A stretch of DNA of 64,000 nt from Urophycis tenuis (Eukaryota > Chordata > Actinopteri > Gadiformes > Phycidae). Below the pieces are notes generated by a model that had not been told where the DNA came from, searched no databases, and saw only the letters and a program-made list of their open reading frames with translations. The translations under genes were made by a program, and so were the position numbers. Numbering within the stretch: the first letter of the stretch is position 1; each line of letters opens with the position of its first letter. Below, piece after piece: positions 1 to 9,179 of the stretch. The stretch lies in contig JAXIVH010000014.1 of the NCBI GenBank assembly GCA_036785325.1, positions 2,364,123 through 2,428,122 on the forward strand, given 5' to 3'.

Positions 1-299
1 ACATTGCTGCGCTCGAGCCTCGGTCTCACTCCGCCAAACTTTTAAAGAGTGGTGACGCGCACGCTACGTTGCTTCGGGGGAGAGGAACTATTTTCTACAG
101 CGGTGACGTCGGGGGAGCTACCTCAGTGAAACACACAACAAATCACCGGTTTAGCACTAACGTTTGCTACCGTCATAATTTATCAGTTTACAGCTACTAC
201 AGTGTTTTGCTATATCATGCATAATTTATTACAAGAGCACGACCATCGGGACAAACATTTACCCGCCCCAGTGGCATGTATCCCTCCAAAATTAAGTCG
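1..299. other. Unassigned left flank
   Basis: No coding region, repeat family or RNA gene is recognisable here. The first 130 bases are GC- and CpG-richer than what follows. The stretch may be an inner part of the hAT-like element whose end lies at 736, but nothing in the sequence proves that. Confidence 0.3.
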
Positions 300-736
300 C
301 CAGGGGAATATTTTATTATATATTAGTAGTTACTGTCATTTGAAAGTAATTAGTTACATTACAATATTACTATCTCTGAATTGTAATGCGTTACACTACT
401 TGTGTATTACTTTTGAGTTACTTTCAACAAAATAGCCACAGAAATATATGACTAAGCATTTAAAAATGCTAAACTGCAGATTGTTATAGCTGATTATTTA
501 CATTCTTTTTTTTCTTAGGCTTTTTTCTGTTGTTGGGATGTCTCGCGGTGTTGGTGATTTATTTAAAAAACAATAGCTAAACGGGTTAAAATGCGTTGTA
601 ACGCGCGTTACTTAGATTGTAACGAGTAAAATATTACCGAAAATTTATTAGTAATGCGTTATATTACTGCGTTACAGCGAATAGTAATACATTACTGTAA
701 TTGCGTTACTTTTGTAACGCGTTACTCCCATCACTG
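300..736 (-). mobile_element. Terminus of a hAT-like (probably non-autonomous) element
   Basis: The stretch is packed with GTTAC/GTAAC words in both orientations and closes with GTAACGCGTTACTCC then CATCACTG at 736. Read on the minus strand it begins CAGTGATGGGAGTAACGCG, which resembles the ends of a very common teleost hAT-type repeat. The partner end is not found to the left, so the element is truncated by the window edge or by deletion. No transposase is visible. The class is recalled, not searched. Confidence 0.55.
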
Positions 737-1060
737 TTCCCTGGTAATGACCTCAGGTCGAGATGGTTCTTCATGGACATGTGGGGTTGTCTCTCCTACC
801 ATGCTCACCTTTCAGCCCGTAGCATGCACAATCCAGTATACCTCTGTCTGCCTGACAAAGGCATGTGATGTCCCTGTGTTTAATTGTCCCTGGAGAGGTA
901 CTAATGACTTGATGCATTTTCATTGTTCCCTTGACCGGAACAAGGGCAGGCTCATCATTAATTTCCTTTACTTTTCCCTCAACCTCTTGTTCTCCCACCA
1001 AAAAAAGCTCTACTGATGTGCCCATGTTCTTCAGCTGGTGGAACATGGCCTCTGCATTTT
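737..1060 (-). pseudogene. 3' part of a degenerate repeated ORF, split by a LINE
   Basis: The minus strand encodes a stretch with the motifs GTSVELFLVGEQEVEGK and GTMKMHQVISTSPG, then a Cys-rich segment (CLC, then LDCACY). It continues the reading of 4490-4269 on the other side of the LINE. The family is one I recall as an uncharacterised, multicopy teleost protein; its function is unknown to me. Stops and frame changes in the other half mark it as a pseudogene. It may itself belong to a transposon. Confidence 0.55.
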
Positions 1061-1078
1061 GTGCATTTTTGTAGTTTA

Positions 1079-3802
1079 ATGTGTTTCACTGAGACATGGT
1101 TACACATGGATATTACGGACCCGATTGTATCTGTCGATGGCTTCCACACTGTTCAGGCGGACCGGGACTGTACCAAGAGCGGTAAGCGGAAGGGGGGGGG
1201 GCTCGCCGTCCTAGTTAATATCAGGTGGTGCAATCCCGGTCACATCTGTATTAAAGAACAGCTCTGTGGCCCTGATGCCGAAGTGTTGGCCGTTGGACTT
1301 CGTCCATATCACCTCCCTAGGGAGATCCCGCATGTCATCATCATCATGGTGTACATCCCTCCTACTGCTAACCCATCAGCTGCCTGCGGCACAATATACA
1401 CCACCGTCTCAAAACTGCAGACCAAACACCCCAGTGCCCTCATCATCATGTCGGGAGACTTCAACCATGTCACCATGGATAGAGTTCTACCGACTTTTAA
1501 GCAGTATGTGAGCTGTCCTACCAGAGGGGTGAGGACCCTGGACCTGATGTATGCCAACATTATGGAGGCATACATCTCATCTTCCCTCCCCCCTCTGGGC
1601 AGGTCGGATCACAACCTGGTTCACCTCAAACCCTGCTATGTGCCTCTGGTGAAGAGGAAGCCTGTGACCACAAGGACTGTGAGGAAGTGGTCAGAGGAAT
1701 CTTATGAGGCACTGCAGTACTGTTTTGAGGTGACGGACTGGCCTGTACTCTGTGAGCCTCACGGGGAGGACATTGATGGGCTCACAGAGTGCATCACGGA
1801 CTACATTAACTTCTGTGTGGACTGCTATGTCCCTGCGTCAACAGTCACCTGTTACGCTAACAACAAACCTTGGATCACCAAGGACATCAAAGCCATACTG
1901 AACGCTAAGAAAAGGGCGTTCAGAGAGGGCAACCAGGCTGAGCTGAGGAGAGTACAGGGGGTACTCAAGGTTAGAATTAAGGAGGAAAAGGATAGATACA
2001 GGAGGAAGCTGGAGAAGAAGCTCCAGCAAAACAACACAAGGGATGTGTGGAGTGGTATGAGAACCATCACGGGCTTCCAGAAGACTGGTAGCGTGGGGCT
2101 GGAGGGTGGAGTGGCTATGGCCAATGAATTTAACCTTTTTTTCAATAGGTTTGATACTGTGGCCCCTGCCCCTCCCCCACATGACCCTGCTGCTACTGCT
2201 GCTGACAGCCCAACAACCAGTGCCACTCCACCTCCCCCTCCTTCTCCCCCTCCTTATAGACCGCCCTCCTGCCTCTCACCAGCTCTATTCACTACCGGAC
2301 ACTTAACACCTACACCCTGCCCCACCCCTCCCCCCTGCTCTGCATACTGTCCTCCACTACCTGAGGACCCTATCCCTCCCCCCACTGACACCTCTACAGT
2401 GTCCTTCACGCCTGAACTGGTGAGAAGACAACTGATTAGACTCCACTCCAACAAAGCGGCGGGCCCTGATGGTGTGTTCCCCAGGGTACTGAAAGCCTGT
2501 GCCCCCCAGCTGTGTGGAGTTCTTAATCATGTCTTCAACCTGAGCCTGCACCTCCAGAAGGTCCCTCTGATGTGGAAGACGTCCTGCCTCGTTCCTGTCC
2601 CAAAGACGCTGCGCCCAAGCAGCCCTAAGGACTACAGACCGGTGGCTCTGACGTCACATATCATGAAGACCATGGAGAGGCTTATCTTGGAGCAGCTCAG
2701 GCCTATGGTCAGACCCTTCTCGGACCAGCTGCAGTTCGCCTACCAGCCCCGCCTGGGAGTCGAGGACTGCATCATCTACCTGCTGAACAAAGCCTACTCG
2801 CATCTAGACAAGCCGGTGAGCACTGTGAGAGTCATGTTCTTTGACTTCTCCAGTGCTTTCAACACCTTACGGCCTGGTCTCCTGGGTGAGAAGATGGCGG
2901 CGATGCAGGTTGATGCCCCCTTGGTGTCCTGGATTGTTGACTACCTGATGGGCAGACCACAGTTTGTACGCCTACAGAACTGTGTATCTGACAGGGTGGT
3001 TAGCAACACCGGGGCCCCTCAGGGGACGGTCCTTTCTCCCTTCCTCTTCACCCTCTACACCTCAGACTTCAGCTATTGCACTGAGTCTTGCCACCTTCAG
3101 AAGTTTTCTGATGACTCTGCAGTAGTTGGCTGTATTGAGGGGGGTGATGAGGGTGAGTATAGGACTGTTGTGGGCAACTTTGTCTCTTGGTGTGAGCTGA
3201 ACCATCTACAGCTCAATGCTACCAAGACAAAGGAGCTCATTGTGGACCTAAGGAGGGTCAAAACACCGGTGGGCCCTGTGTTCATCCAGGGGGTTCCTGT
3301 CGACATTGTTGAGGAGTACAAGTACCTGGGGGTGTACTTCAACAGCAAGTTGGACTGGACCAGGAACACAGAGGCTATCTATAAGAAGGGCCAAAGCCGA
3401 CTATTTTTTCTTAGGAGGCTAAGGTCCTTCAACATCTGTAGGACAATGCTGAGGATGTTCTACGAGTCTGTGGTTGCCAGTGCGATCTTCTTCGCTGTCA
3501 CATGCTGGGGCAGTGGGATGAGGGTCGCGGACACCAATAGACTCAATAGACTCATCAAGAGGGCTGGTGATGTTGTGGGTGAGGAATTGGACACTCTGAC
3601 TACCGTGGCAGATAGGAGGATGCTGTCCAGGCTACGGACTATCATGGACAATGCCTCTCACCCTCTCTTTTCCACCCTAGCTCAGCGGAGGAGTACCTTC
3701 AGCAGAAGACTCCTCTCACCTAGATGCACCACAGAGCGACATAGGAAATCATTCCTGCCTGTGGTCATCAAACTGTACAATTTGTCACTGTCGTCTGCAT
3801 AA
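1079..3802 (+). CDS. LINE ORF2: endonuclease (partial) - reverse transcriptase
   Basis: The product copies LINE RNA into DNA at a nicked target site. The reading frame is open for about 908 codons. In order: an APE-type endonuclease domain lacking its first strand but keeping TETWL, GDFNH (residues ~130) and RSDHN (~180); a Lys/Arg-rich linker; a Pro-rich linker (~370-440) with runs such as SATPPPPPSPPP; then reverse transcriptase with NKAAGPDGV, a DFSSAFNT motif, GAPQGTVLSP and the catalytic box KFSDDSA (~690); a C-terminal region with EYKYLGVYF, FLRRLRSFNICR and a closing KLYNL. The start at 1079 is only the first Met inside the truncated element. No internal stop or frameshift is present, which argues for a young insertion. 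It could still be a trans-acting reverse transcriptase, but the endonuclease is incomplete. Confidence 0.85.
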   Translation: MCFTETWLHMDITDPIVSVDGFHTVQADRDCTKSGKRKGGGLAVLVNIRWCNPGHICIKEQLCGPDAEVLAVGLRPYHLPREIPHVIIIMVYIPPTANPSAACGTIYTTVSKLQTKHPSALIIMSGDFNHVTMDRVLPTFKQYVSCPTRGVRTLDLMYANIMEAYISSSLPPLGRSDHNLVHLKPCYVPLVKRKPVTTRTVRKWSEESYEALQYCFEVTDWPVLCEPHGEDIDGLTECITDYINFCVDCYVPASTVTCYANNKPWITKDIKAILNAKKRAFREGNQAELRRVQGVLKVRIKEEKDRYRRKLEKKLQQNNTRDVWSGMRTITGFQKTGSVGLEGGVAMANEFNLFFNRFDTVAPAPPPHDPAATAADSPTTSATPPPPPSPPPYRPPSCLSPALFTTGHLTPTPCPTPPPCSAYCPPLPEDPIPPPTDTSTVSFTPELVRRQLIRLHSNKAAGPDGVFPRVLKACAPQLCGVLNHVFNLSLHLQKVPLMWKTSCLVPVPKTLRPSSPKDYRPVALTSHIMKTMERLILEQLRPMVRPFSDQLQFAYQPRLGVEDCIIYLLNKAYSHLDKPVSTVRVMFFDFSSAFNTLRPGLLGEKMAAMQVDAPLVSWIVDYLMGRPQFVRLQNCVSDRVVSNTGAPQGTVLSPFLFTLYTSDFSYCTESCHLQKFSDDSAVVGCIEGGDEGEYRTVVGNFVSWCELNHLQLNATKTKELIVDLRRVKTPVGPVFIQGVPVDIVEEYKYLGVYFNSKLDWTRNTEAIYKKGQSRLFFLRRLRSFNICRTMLRMFYESVVASAIFFAVTCWGSGMRVADTNRLNRLIKRAGDVVGEELDTLTTVADRRMLSRLRTIMDNASHPLFSTLAQRRSTFSRRLLSPRCTTERHRKSFLPVVIKLYNLSLSSA

Positions 3803-4244
3803 TTGGTCCACTACACTATATCTTATTACATGACTGTCATTTCATTTCACTGTAATATCACTACATAACTGGTCATTTCACTGCATGACTGTGATTTACT
3901 ACACAACTGGTCATCTGGTCATCTCTGCACAACTGGTTTTTACAAAAATCCGACATGCAACGTCCTAGTGTATGCTATTACCTTGTAGTGTATGCCTGGA
4001 TGTATGTACATTTATGTATATTATCATTTCTTGATGTACATTTTTATATATTTTGTCACATAGGTTACATTATATTTGTACATAGGTTTATACTTTTATT
4101 TTTACATAGGTTTTATATTTTTATTTAGGTCTCCTTATATATTTATATTTATATTTTCTAACACTCTACTATACGTAGAGTGTCCTCTTTTTTTCAACTG
4201 GAGTTTTGTCACGAAGACAATTTCCCTCAGGGATCAATAAAGTA

Positions 4245-4268
4245 TGTCTGTCTGTCTGTCTGTCTGTC
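4245..4268 (+). repeat. (TGTC)n LINE tail
   Basis: Six TGTC units directly after GATCAATAAAGTA form the 3' tail of the LINE. The same end sequence and tail recur at 55212-55250. Confidence 0.9.
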
Positions 4269-4490
4269 ATTTGGGATATCTACTCCCTGGCGAACAATCT
4301 GGTCAGCTGATCTTTTCAGGCACCCCCCACTCCATCTGGAGCCCCCTTCCCATGGTTGGCCTCAAAGAAATTCCAGCTGATATCTTTGAAGCCTTTCATT
4401 AAAGGCTCTTTTTACATCAAGTAAAAGTTTCCCTTTTGTCTATACTGTGTAGCTGGACCATCGCTGAATACATGGAGGCAATTGATGAGA
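4269..4490 (-). pseudogene. 5' part of the degenerate repeated ORF split by the LINE
   Basis: Minus-strand reading shows VFSDGPATQYRQKGNFYLM, GFKDISWNFFEANHGKGAP and DGVGGA, then after a frame change QGVDIPN at the LINE junction. This order matches one recurring teleost protein family that I recall but cannot name by function. An in-frame stop follows FYLM, another follows GGA, and the frame shifts once, so it is not functional. It continues at 1060-737 beyond the LINE. Confidence 0.6.
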
Positions 4491-5365
4491 GGGTATCGTT
4501 CCCTCATCATGCCTAGCACAGGACTGAGTTATATAGTTTATACAGTTACACCTTGTAAAACAAGAAGCTACTGTAAGTTTTTACTGTAGAAATGACAGAA
4601 ATTTGTTAGTGTACTAACTGGACTGTATGTGCTGGGCCCTGACAGTTCAGATCCAGGTTGGCTCCTTATGCTCCACAGACTTCTGTTGGACAATTGCACT
4701 GCAGCTTACATCAGAGTAGTAGGCTGCTTGTTGATGTTTTTTTATATTACAACCATTACTTGGATATCTCACTATCACTATTTATTATTTATCTAATTTC
4801 CCAACTTGTATGTGACATTTCACATCGCTAGCCAGAGTCTGCATATTGCCTTACACTCGCAGATGTGGGATGGCTAAATTTCTAAATTTTGTATACATTT
4901 GTATATATATATATATATAAAGCTTTGAACCTACATTTAGTGATACTTTTATCTTGGTTCCTAAACCAAATGGCTTCTCATATAGTCAGTCATGCAACAT
5001 CCAGGATCTTTCTTTCCGTTAGATTATCTTAAATTACATAGTAAATATGATAAAACGCCTGCCTGGAGAACATGTGGCCTGTCAGATTAGTTAAAACATA
5101 AGTGAAGTCACAAACTGAGAAAAAAACGTAATTTATTTCACAATATAAAAACAAACAGATTGCTGCAATAATTGATATGTGCCTTCTACACTTGCTATGC
5201 AAGTACAAGTCCCTTCCAGGGGTTTTTCAATGACATAGGTTGTCGACTGTAACCAAGTTACAATCTCTGCAATGGACCTTTAAATCTTGAGGTGTGTGAC
5301 TGTATGACCTCCTCTTTGCTGGGCTTTGGTAAAGATGCAATGTTGGCAGACAGGTGAGGTACTTC
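4491..5365. other. Unassigned AT-rich stretch
   Basis: No coding region is recognised. It contains a short (TA)n run at about 4902-4918 and otherwise looks like unique or very old repeat sequence. Confidence 0.4.
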
Positions 5366-5870
5366 GATCTCAACTCAACTCAACTTCACTTTATTGTCGT
5401 TGCACAAGAAACACAGAGTGATTTTTGGTAGCGAAATGTCATTGCTATGGTTTCCGGCAGACACAGAGAATGAGCAGGTTTATTATGTATAAAATAAAAA
5501 ATGTACAGAAATATAAATATAAAACTATGATAATGTAAATATATAAATAGAGTGCAAATGAACTGGATATAAGTTACGGTAGATACAGTATATATACAGA
5601 CAGTACTAGAAAAAGTGTCAGTGTAGGTTTGGAAATAGAAATGTGGACCATATTAGCAGCAGGGTGGAGATTTCACATTGATAGGGAGTATTGCACTGAA
5701 AGTATTGAAAATAGTTCACTGAAATTGGTGGGGGGGTTATTTGGCATTGAGCAGTCTGATGGCAAGGGGGAAGGTATGGGATGATGTGTCTTTGAATCTG
5801 ACTGAGGGGTCAAGTCTTTTTTGTGGCACTCGTTCCATGAGGTCCTCTCTAAATTTTTGTGTTCTCTCCA
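5366..5870 (-). mobile_element. 5'-truncated LINE 3' end
   Basis: On the minus strand the sequence codes for the last part of a LINE ORF2, ending with SHTFPLAIRLLNAK and a stop near 5740. An AT-rich 3' UTR follows, and the tail is a TTGAG tandem (CTCAACTCAACTC on the plus strand near 5370). This layout is typical of CR1/L2/Rex1 elements in fish. Upstream reading includes LMERVPQKRLDP. The copy is only ~500 bp. Confidence 0.65.
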
Positions 5871-5979
5871 CATAACATAATCCACACAAATTGGTCTAGC
5901 AATGCTTTGATTGCTTTTGGAAGACAACACTGTCTTGGGAAGCCTAAAATAAAAAGCAGTATGAACAAACATGCTCACA

Positions 5980-6340
5980 AAATAGTAAGGTTATAATTTT
6001 TATAATTATGATGTTACACATTTATTAGGACTGTTTTTCAAGCATCTTTTTTGAAAAAGTTAAAATAACACTAGTCAGTCATGTCTGTGCCATCAGTTAT
6101 GTGAAGATCATGTTCATTTATGGAAGACAGATCTATGGGTACAGGGAACTGTTACGGTAATTTGGACTCATTTAGTACCCACCAGCTGCTGTTGTTGCCT
6201 GTTCCCTGTCTGTGGAGTTATTTCTCGTTGTGGTCCATGATAGCAAGCATAGTGCGCGCCTTCATTGTTGGGCATTGAAAATGAAGTCGCTTCGGACAAT
6301 AAGGGCATTGTGGAACATCTCAAGTTGTCCTGAAAAATAA
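5980..6340. other. Unassigned stretch
   Basis: I see no recognisable gene, repeat boundary or RNA signal here. Confidence 0.3.
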
Positions 6341-6830
6341 AATGTCGTTGTGATGACGTCGTTGTCGTGCGTCACAGCGCCCGTTGGACAGTACAGTTGG
6401 AATAGCACACTCCGAGTAAACAAACTTACGTCGGGAGCTCCGGTGCATATACCGGGGGCGACGCAAGAGTTTGAGGGATGTGATGGCATTGAGACAGTTT
6501 GGAGTGATATGACAGTTGAGGTTCAAAGTTCTGGTGTTGAGTATTTTGTGAACACCAATTCAGCAGCAGAGGAGTGCCAGTTAGCTTACCAGAGCCGCGA
6601 GCCGGAGCGGAGGCACCTAGCCTCGGACAACATCAACGGCGCAGCAGTGGAGCCAAAGCAGGATGACGGGTCCAAGAGAGAGGTCCGGCAAAGTCCAGAT
6701 AGCTTGGCAGAGAATAGTCCAGTCTGGGTAAACCGGAGTGGATAGTCGACATATCGTTGAGTACGCTGGTGGATCGCTAGCTAGCTAGCAGGCTAACAAC
6801 TGGTTGGTGGAGTAGGTGAGTACACAGAGC
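6341..6830 (+). promoter_or_regulatory. Candidate promoter / first exon with splice donor
   Basis: This CpG-richer stretch has a CRE-like GATGACGTCGTTG and nearby GCGTCAC, an ORF from 6350 to 6745 of 131 codons with no family I recognise, and at 6811-6818 a strong splice-donor consensus (GTAG|GTGAGTAC). It could be the 5' exon of a host transcript or of a transposon gene. No downstream acceptor exon could be matched, so this is a weak call. Confidence 0.25.
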
Positions 6831-7008
6831 CACAGGTGTGCAACCACCAAATTGTTGGCAAACACTGGACTGGACAATTGTGAGACAGCATAGGAAGTGG
6901 CGGAGAGAGTCCACACCTATTCCTATTCCTTCCTAGAAAGTGCAAGTTGACTTGACGGTACAAATTGACTCGGATTGAGAAGCGGCAACATACATGCCAG
7001 TATCCACC

Positions 7009-7024
7009 CACACACACACACACA
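7009..7024. repeat. Short (CA)n
   Basis: The CA run abuts the 3' end of the minus-strand LINE copy at 7025. A second (CA)n sits at the equivalent place beside the second copy (8012-8046), so it may be the LINE's own (TG)n tail. Confidence 0.7.
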
Positions 7025-7990
7025 TTAATTTTTTATTTAAATCCACAAATCATATTACAGACAGGATTCAAATATTTCAAGAGATGAGATAGGGCTTTGT
7101 CACTCAGGGTATTCAGGGGTACAAAAAACATCTCCTGCGCCACACTGCAAGACTGCCTATAACTGCAGATATGGAGCAAAACTTTGCTACCCGTTTTGTT
7201 TTTCTGCTGGAGAGCCCTGCCAGCCTTAACCCACTGAAAACAAGATTGTTGACATGCCCCAAGCTGCCAAAAATCAACACCACTAGCTTGCACTGATAGC
7301 CTAGGTTACTCAGTTTTGTCCGTATGGGTTGGTACTTCATTATTTTATCATTAAAAGTCATGTCCATGTATAGATCATACACACATCCTATTTCAAGTAT
7401 TGAAATATGTACTTCCCTTCTGTCTCTGTCTAAAAACACAACATCAGGGGTGTTAGGGATGTTGCAAAACACATCAATGGAGATGTTAAACCATTCTGGC
7501 ATAATGCGCGAATGTTTGTACATGGTCACATTATCTGGAAGTACAGCCTTAACAGTGCTAGCAGTAAGGTCAACAATTCGGTCATGGTGTGCAGTATAGA
7601 GTCCTTTGTACATAGTACAGCCATTAACAATATGGGCAACTGATGCAAGGTGATGGTCAGAGTCTGAGTGCATTATACAGTGTGGATGGTGGATTGCAGG
7701 GTACCACAATGCAAGGTTGTATTTGGTGGGTAACACCTGCAGTCTGGCTTTGGCAGTGAAACAGAGGATGTCCTCCCCAACAGCAGCATTTATAAACACG
7801 GAGTGTGAGAGAGTGGTCGGCGAAGTGTAGGCATGCCAACTTTCCCTGCATTCTGAGTCCAGTGTTGTTTAGTGTCTCTATTCATTTGGTGGACGTGCTC
7901 AAGAGGTTTGTTTTTCATTCTGCTCCTTAACAACTCAACATAACAGTTTGATATAAGGATACTAACATTAACATGAAGAGTGTCCACTAA
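7025..7990 (-). pseudogene. LINE with restriction-enzyme-like endonuclease, C-terminal part, copy 1
   Basis: Reading on the minus strand gives the C-terminal third of an ORF from an RLE-type LINE (R2/R4/NeSL group; teleost Rex6 is one candidate). From 7990: KNKPLEHVHQMNRDTKQHW, a one-base frameshift near 7799, then the segment LCFTAKARLQVLPTKYNLA, a Cys/His cluster (HCIMHSD, then HIVNGC), HHDRIVDL, TPDVVFLD and LEIGC, with K and KY further on. The last motifs fit a PD-(D/E)XK nuclease core. Such enzymes nick the target site for retrotransposition. The copy is 5'-truncated near 7990 and stops at 7113. The reverse transcriptase is absent. Confidence 0.65.
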
Positions 7991-8011
7991 CATCCGCCCA
8001 TACACACGCCC

Positions 8012-8046
8012 ACACACACACACACACACGCACACACAAACACACA
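8012..8046. repeat. (CA)n microsatellite
   Basis: An imperfect CA run sits between two partial copies of the same LINE, in the position of the 3' tail of copy 2. Confidence 0.85.
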
Positions 8047-8622
8047 CTTGAATTGTTTATTTAAATCCACTAATTACATTTTTACATAAAAGGATTCAAA
8101 TAATTAGCAGAGGTAACAAGCTTTGGTACTCAAGGATACATAAAACATTGCCTGCGCCACACAGCAAGGCTGCCTATTGTGGCTGATATAGAAAAGAACT
8201 TGGCCAGTTGTTTACATTTAGTTTTTGAAAGTCCTGCCAGTCTTAACCCACTGACCGCGAGTTTATGGTTCATGCCCCAAACTGCCAAAGATCAGTCCAA
8301 TCAATTTGCATGTATAACCCAGGTCACTGAAGCCCTGTGATAGGCTGGCGACCTGTCCAGGGTGTACCCCGCCTCTCGCCCGTTGCAGCTGGGATTGGCT
8401 CCAGCCCCCCCGCGACCCTCGTAGAGGATAAGCGGTTACAACAATGGATGGATGGATGGACCCAGGTCACTGATTCTTGAAGTGATGGGCTGGTTCTTTG
8501 TTATCTTTTCATAGAAAGCAATGTCCATATATAGATCAAAGACACAGCCTATTTCAATGATCAGCACCTCCCTCCTATCCTTATCCACAAAGACAATATC
8601 ATGGGTGTTAGGGATGTTACTA
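8047..8622 (-). mobile_element. RLE-type LINE 3' end, copy 2, interrupted by a SINE
   Basis: This stretch is a diverged copy of 7025-7470. It shares the 3' UTR words, the coding segments for the PD-(D/E)XK domain (for example the block ending GGGTGTTAGGGATGTT) and the flanking CA run. It is split at 8331-8460 by a SINE and 5'-truncated at about 8622. Frames are broken. Confidence 0.65.
8331..8460 (+). mobile_element. Teleost SINE-like element with (GGAT)n tail and 13-bp target duplication
   Basis: The body begins AGCCCTGTGATAGGCTGGCG and carries the very common fish SINE words GACCTGTCCAGGGTGTACCC and GGATAAGCGGTT, ending in GGATGGATGGA. The 13-mer CCCAGGTCACTGA flanks it exactly, at 8318-8330 and 8461-8473. 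This is direct evidence of retrotransposition into the older LINE copy. The SINE family name is not certain. Confidence 0.85.
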
Positions 8623-8664
8623 CACGGACTCCACCATTGACGGGGCGTTCAAAGGCGCTCCGTC

Positions 8665-8699
<35 letters not shown>

Positions 8700-9170
8700 C
8701 CATGTGTTCATTTGTTTTTTATACAATTCTGTAGTAATGTCTGTCTTGCATTGCTTGGGACATATCCTCGGCCAATCTGTTCCATAGAAAGTGCCTCCCA
8801 AAAGCAGTCCAGGTCAACCTCTCAGTTGAAATCTTCCGGAGGTTGTGCAAGATCACTTACTAAAACAAATGTGAAAAACATTGCACAATAGGTTCATTCT
8901 TAGAGTAATTGTGTTGCTCCCTGTTGCACTTGTATATAGCTCATTGTGTTTGTAAATAGTTGTTGTGTTGTGACATTTTATATTGTTTGTATTTAAGTTA
9001 ATTGTTTGCACCTTATGACTTTTCACTTTTAACTCAAATTTTTTACACTTCAACTTAACACTTACTTTTTGACTAAACTTTTAATACTTTCAGTGCTCTT
9101 GTTTGCACCTTACCACTTTTGCACAATGAAAATATAACCTCCAAGTTCTGAAAATTTGTGGATGTTTATT
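8623..9170. other. Unassigned stretch with (TA)n
   Basis: A (TA)n run lies at about 8666-8696. The rest has no recognisable coding region; words such as TTGCACTT recur, as in a 3' UTR, but nothing can be assigned. Confidence 0.35.
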
Positions 9171-9179
9171 TACACAAGT

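Larger units (their letters stand above)
1061..4268 (+). mobile_element. Almost full-length CR1/L2/Rex1-type LINE, 5'-truncated
   Basis: A non-LTR retrotransposon of 3.2 kb inserted in the antisense direction into the degenerate ORF around it. It has a long open ORF2, a ~440-bp AT-rich 3' UTR and a 3' end reading TTTCCCTCAGGGATCAATAAAG followed by a TGTC tandem tail. The 5' end cuts the endonuclease domain just before its ETWL motif. The flanks share ATTT at the junctions, so the target duplication is at most a few bases. The clade (Rex1/Babar against L2) is not certain. Confidence 0.85.

Noticed and set aside
7790..8047. ORF starting with a run of Cys-Val
   Set aside because: The start is the (CA)n complement; only its downstream part is real, as frame-shifted LINE coding sequence.
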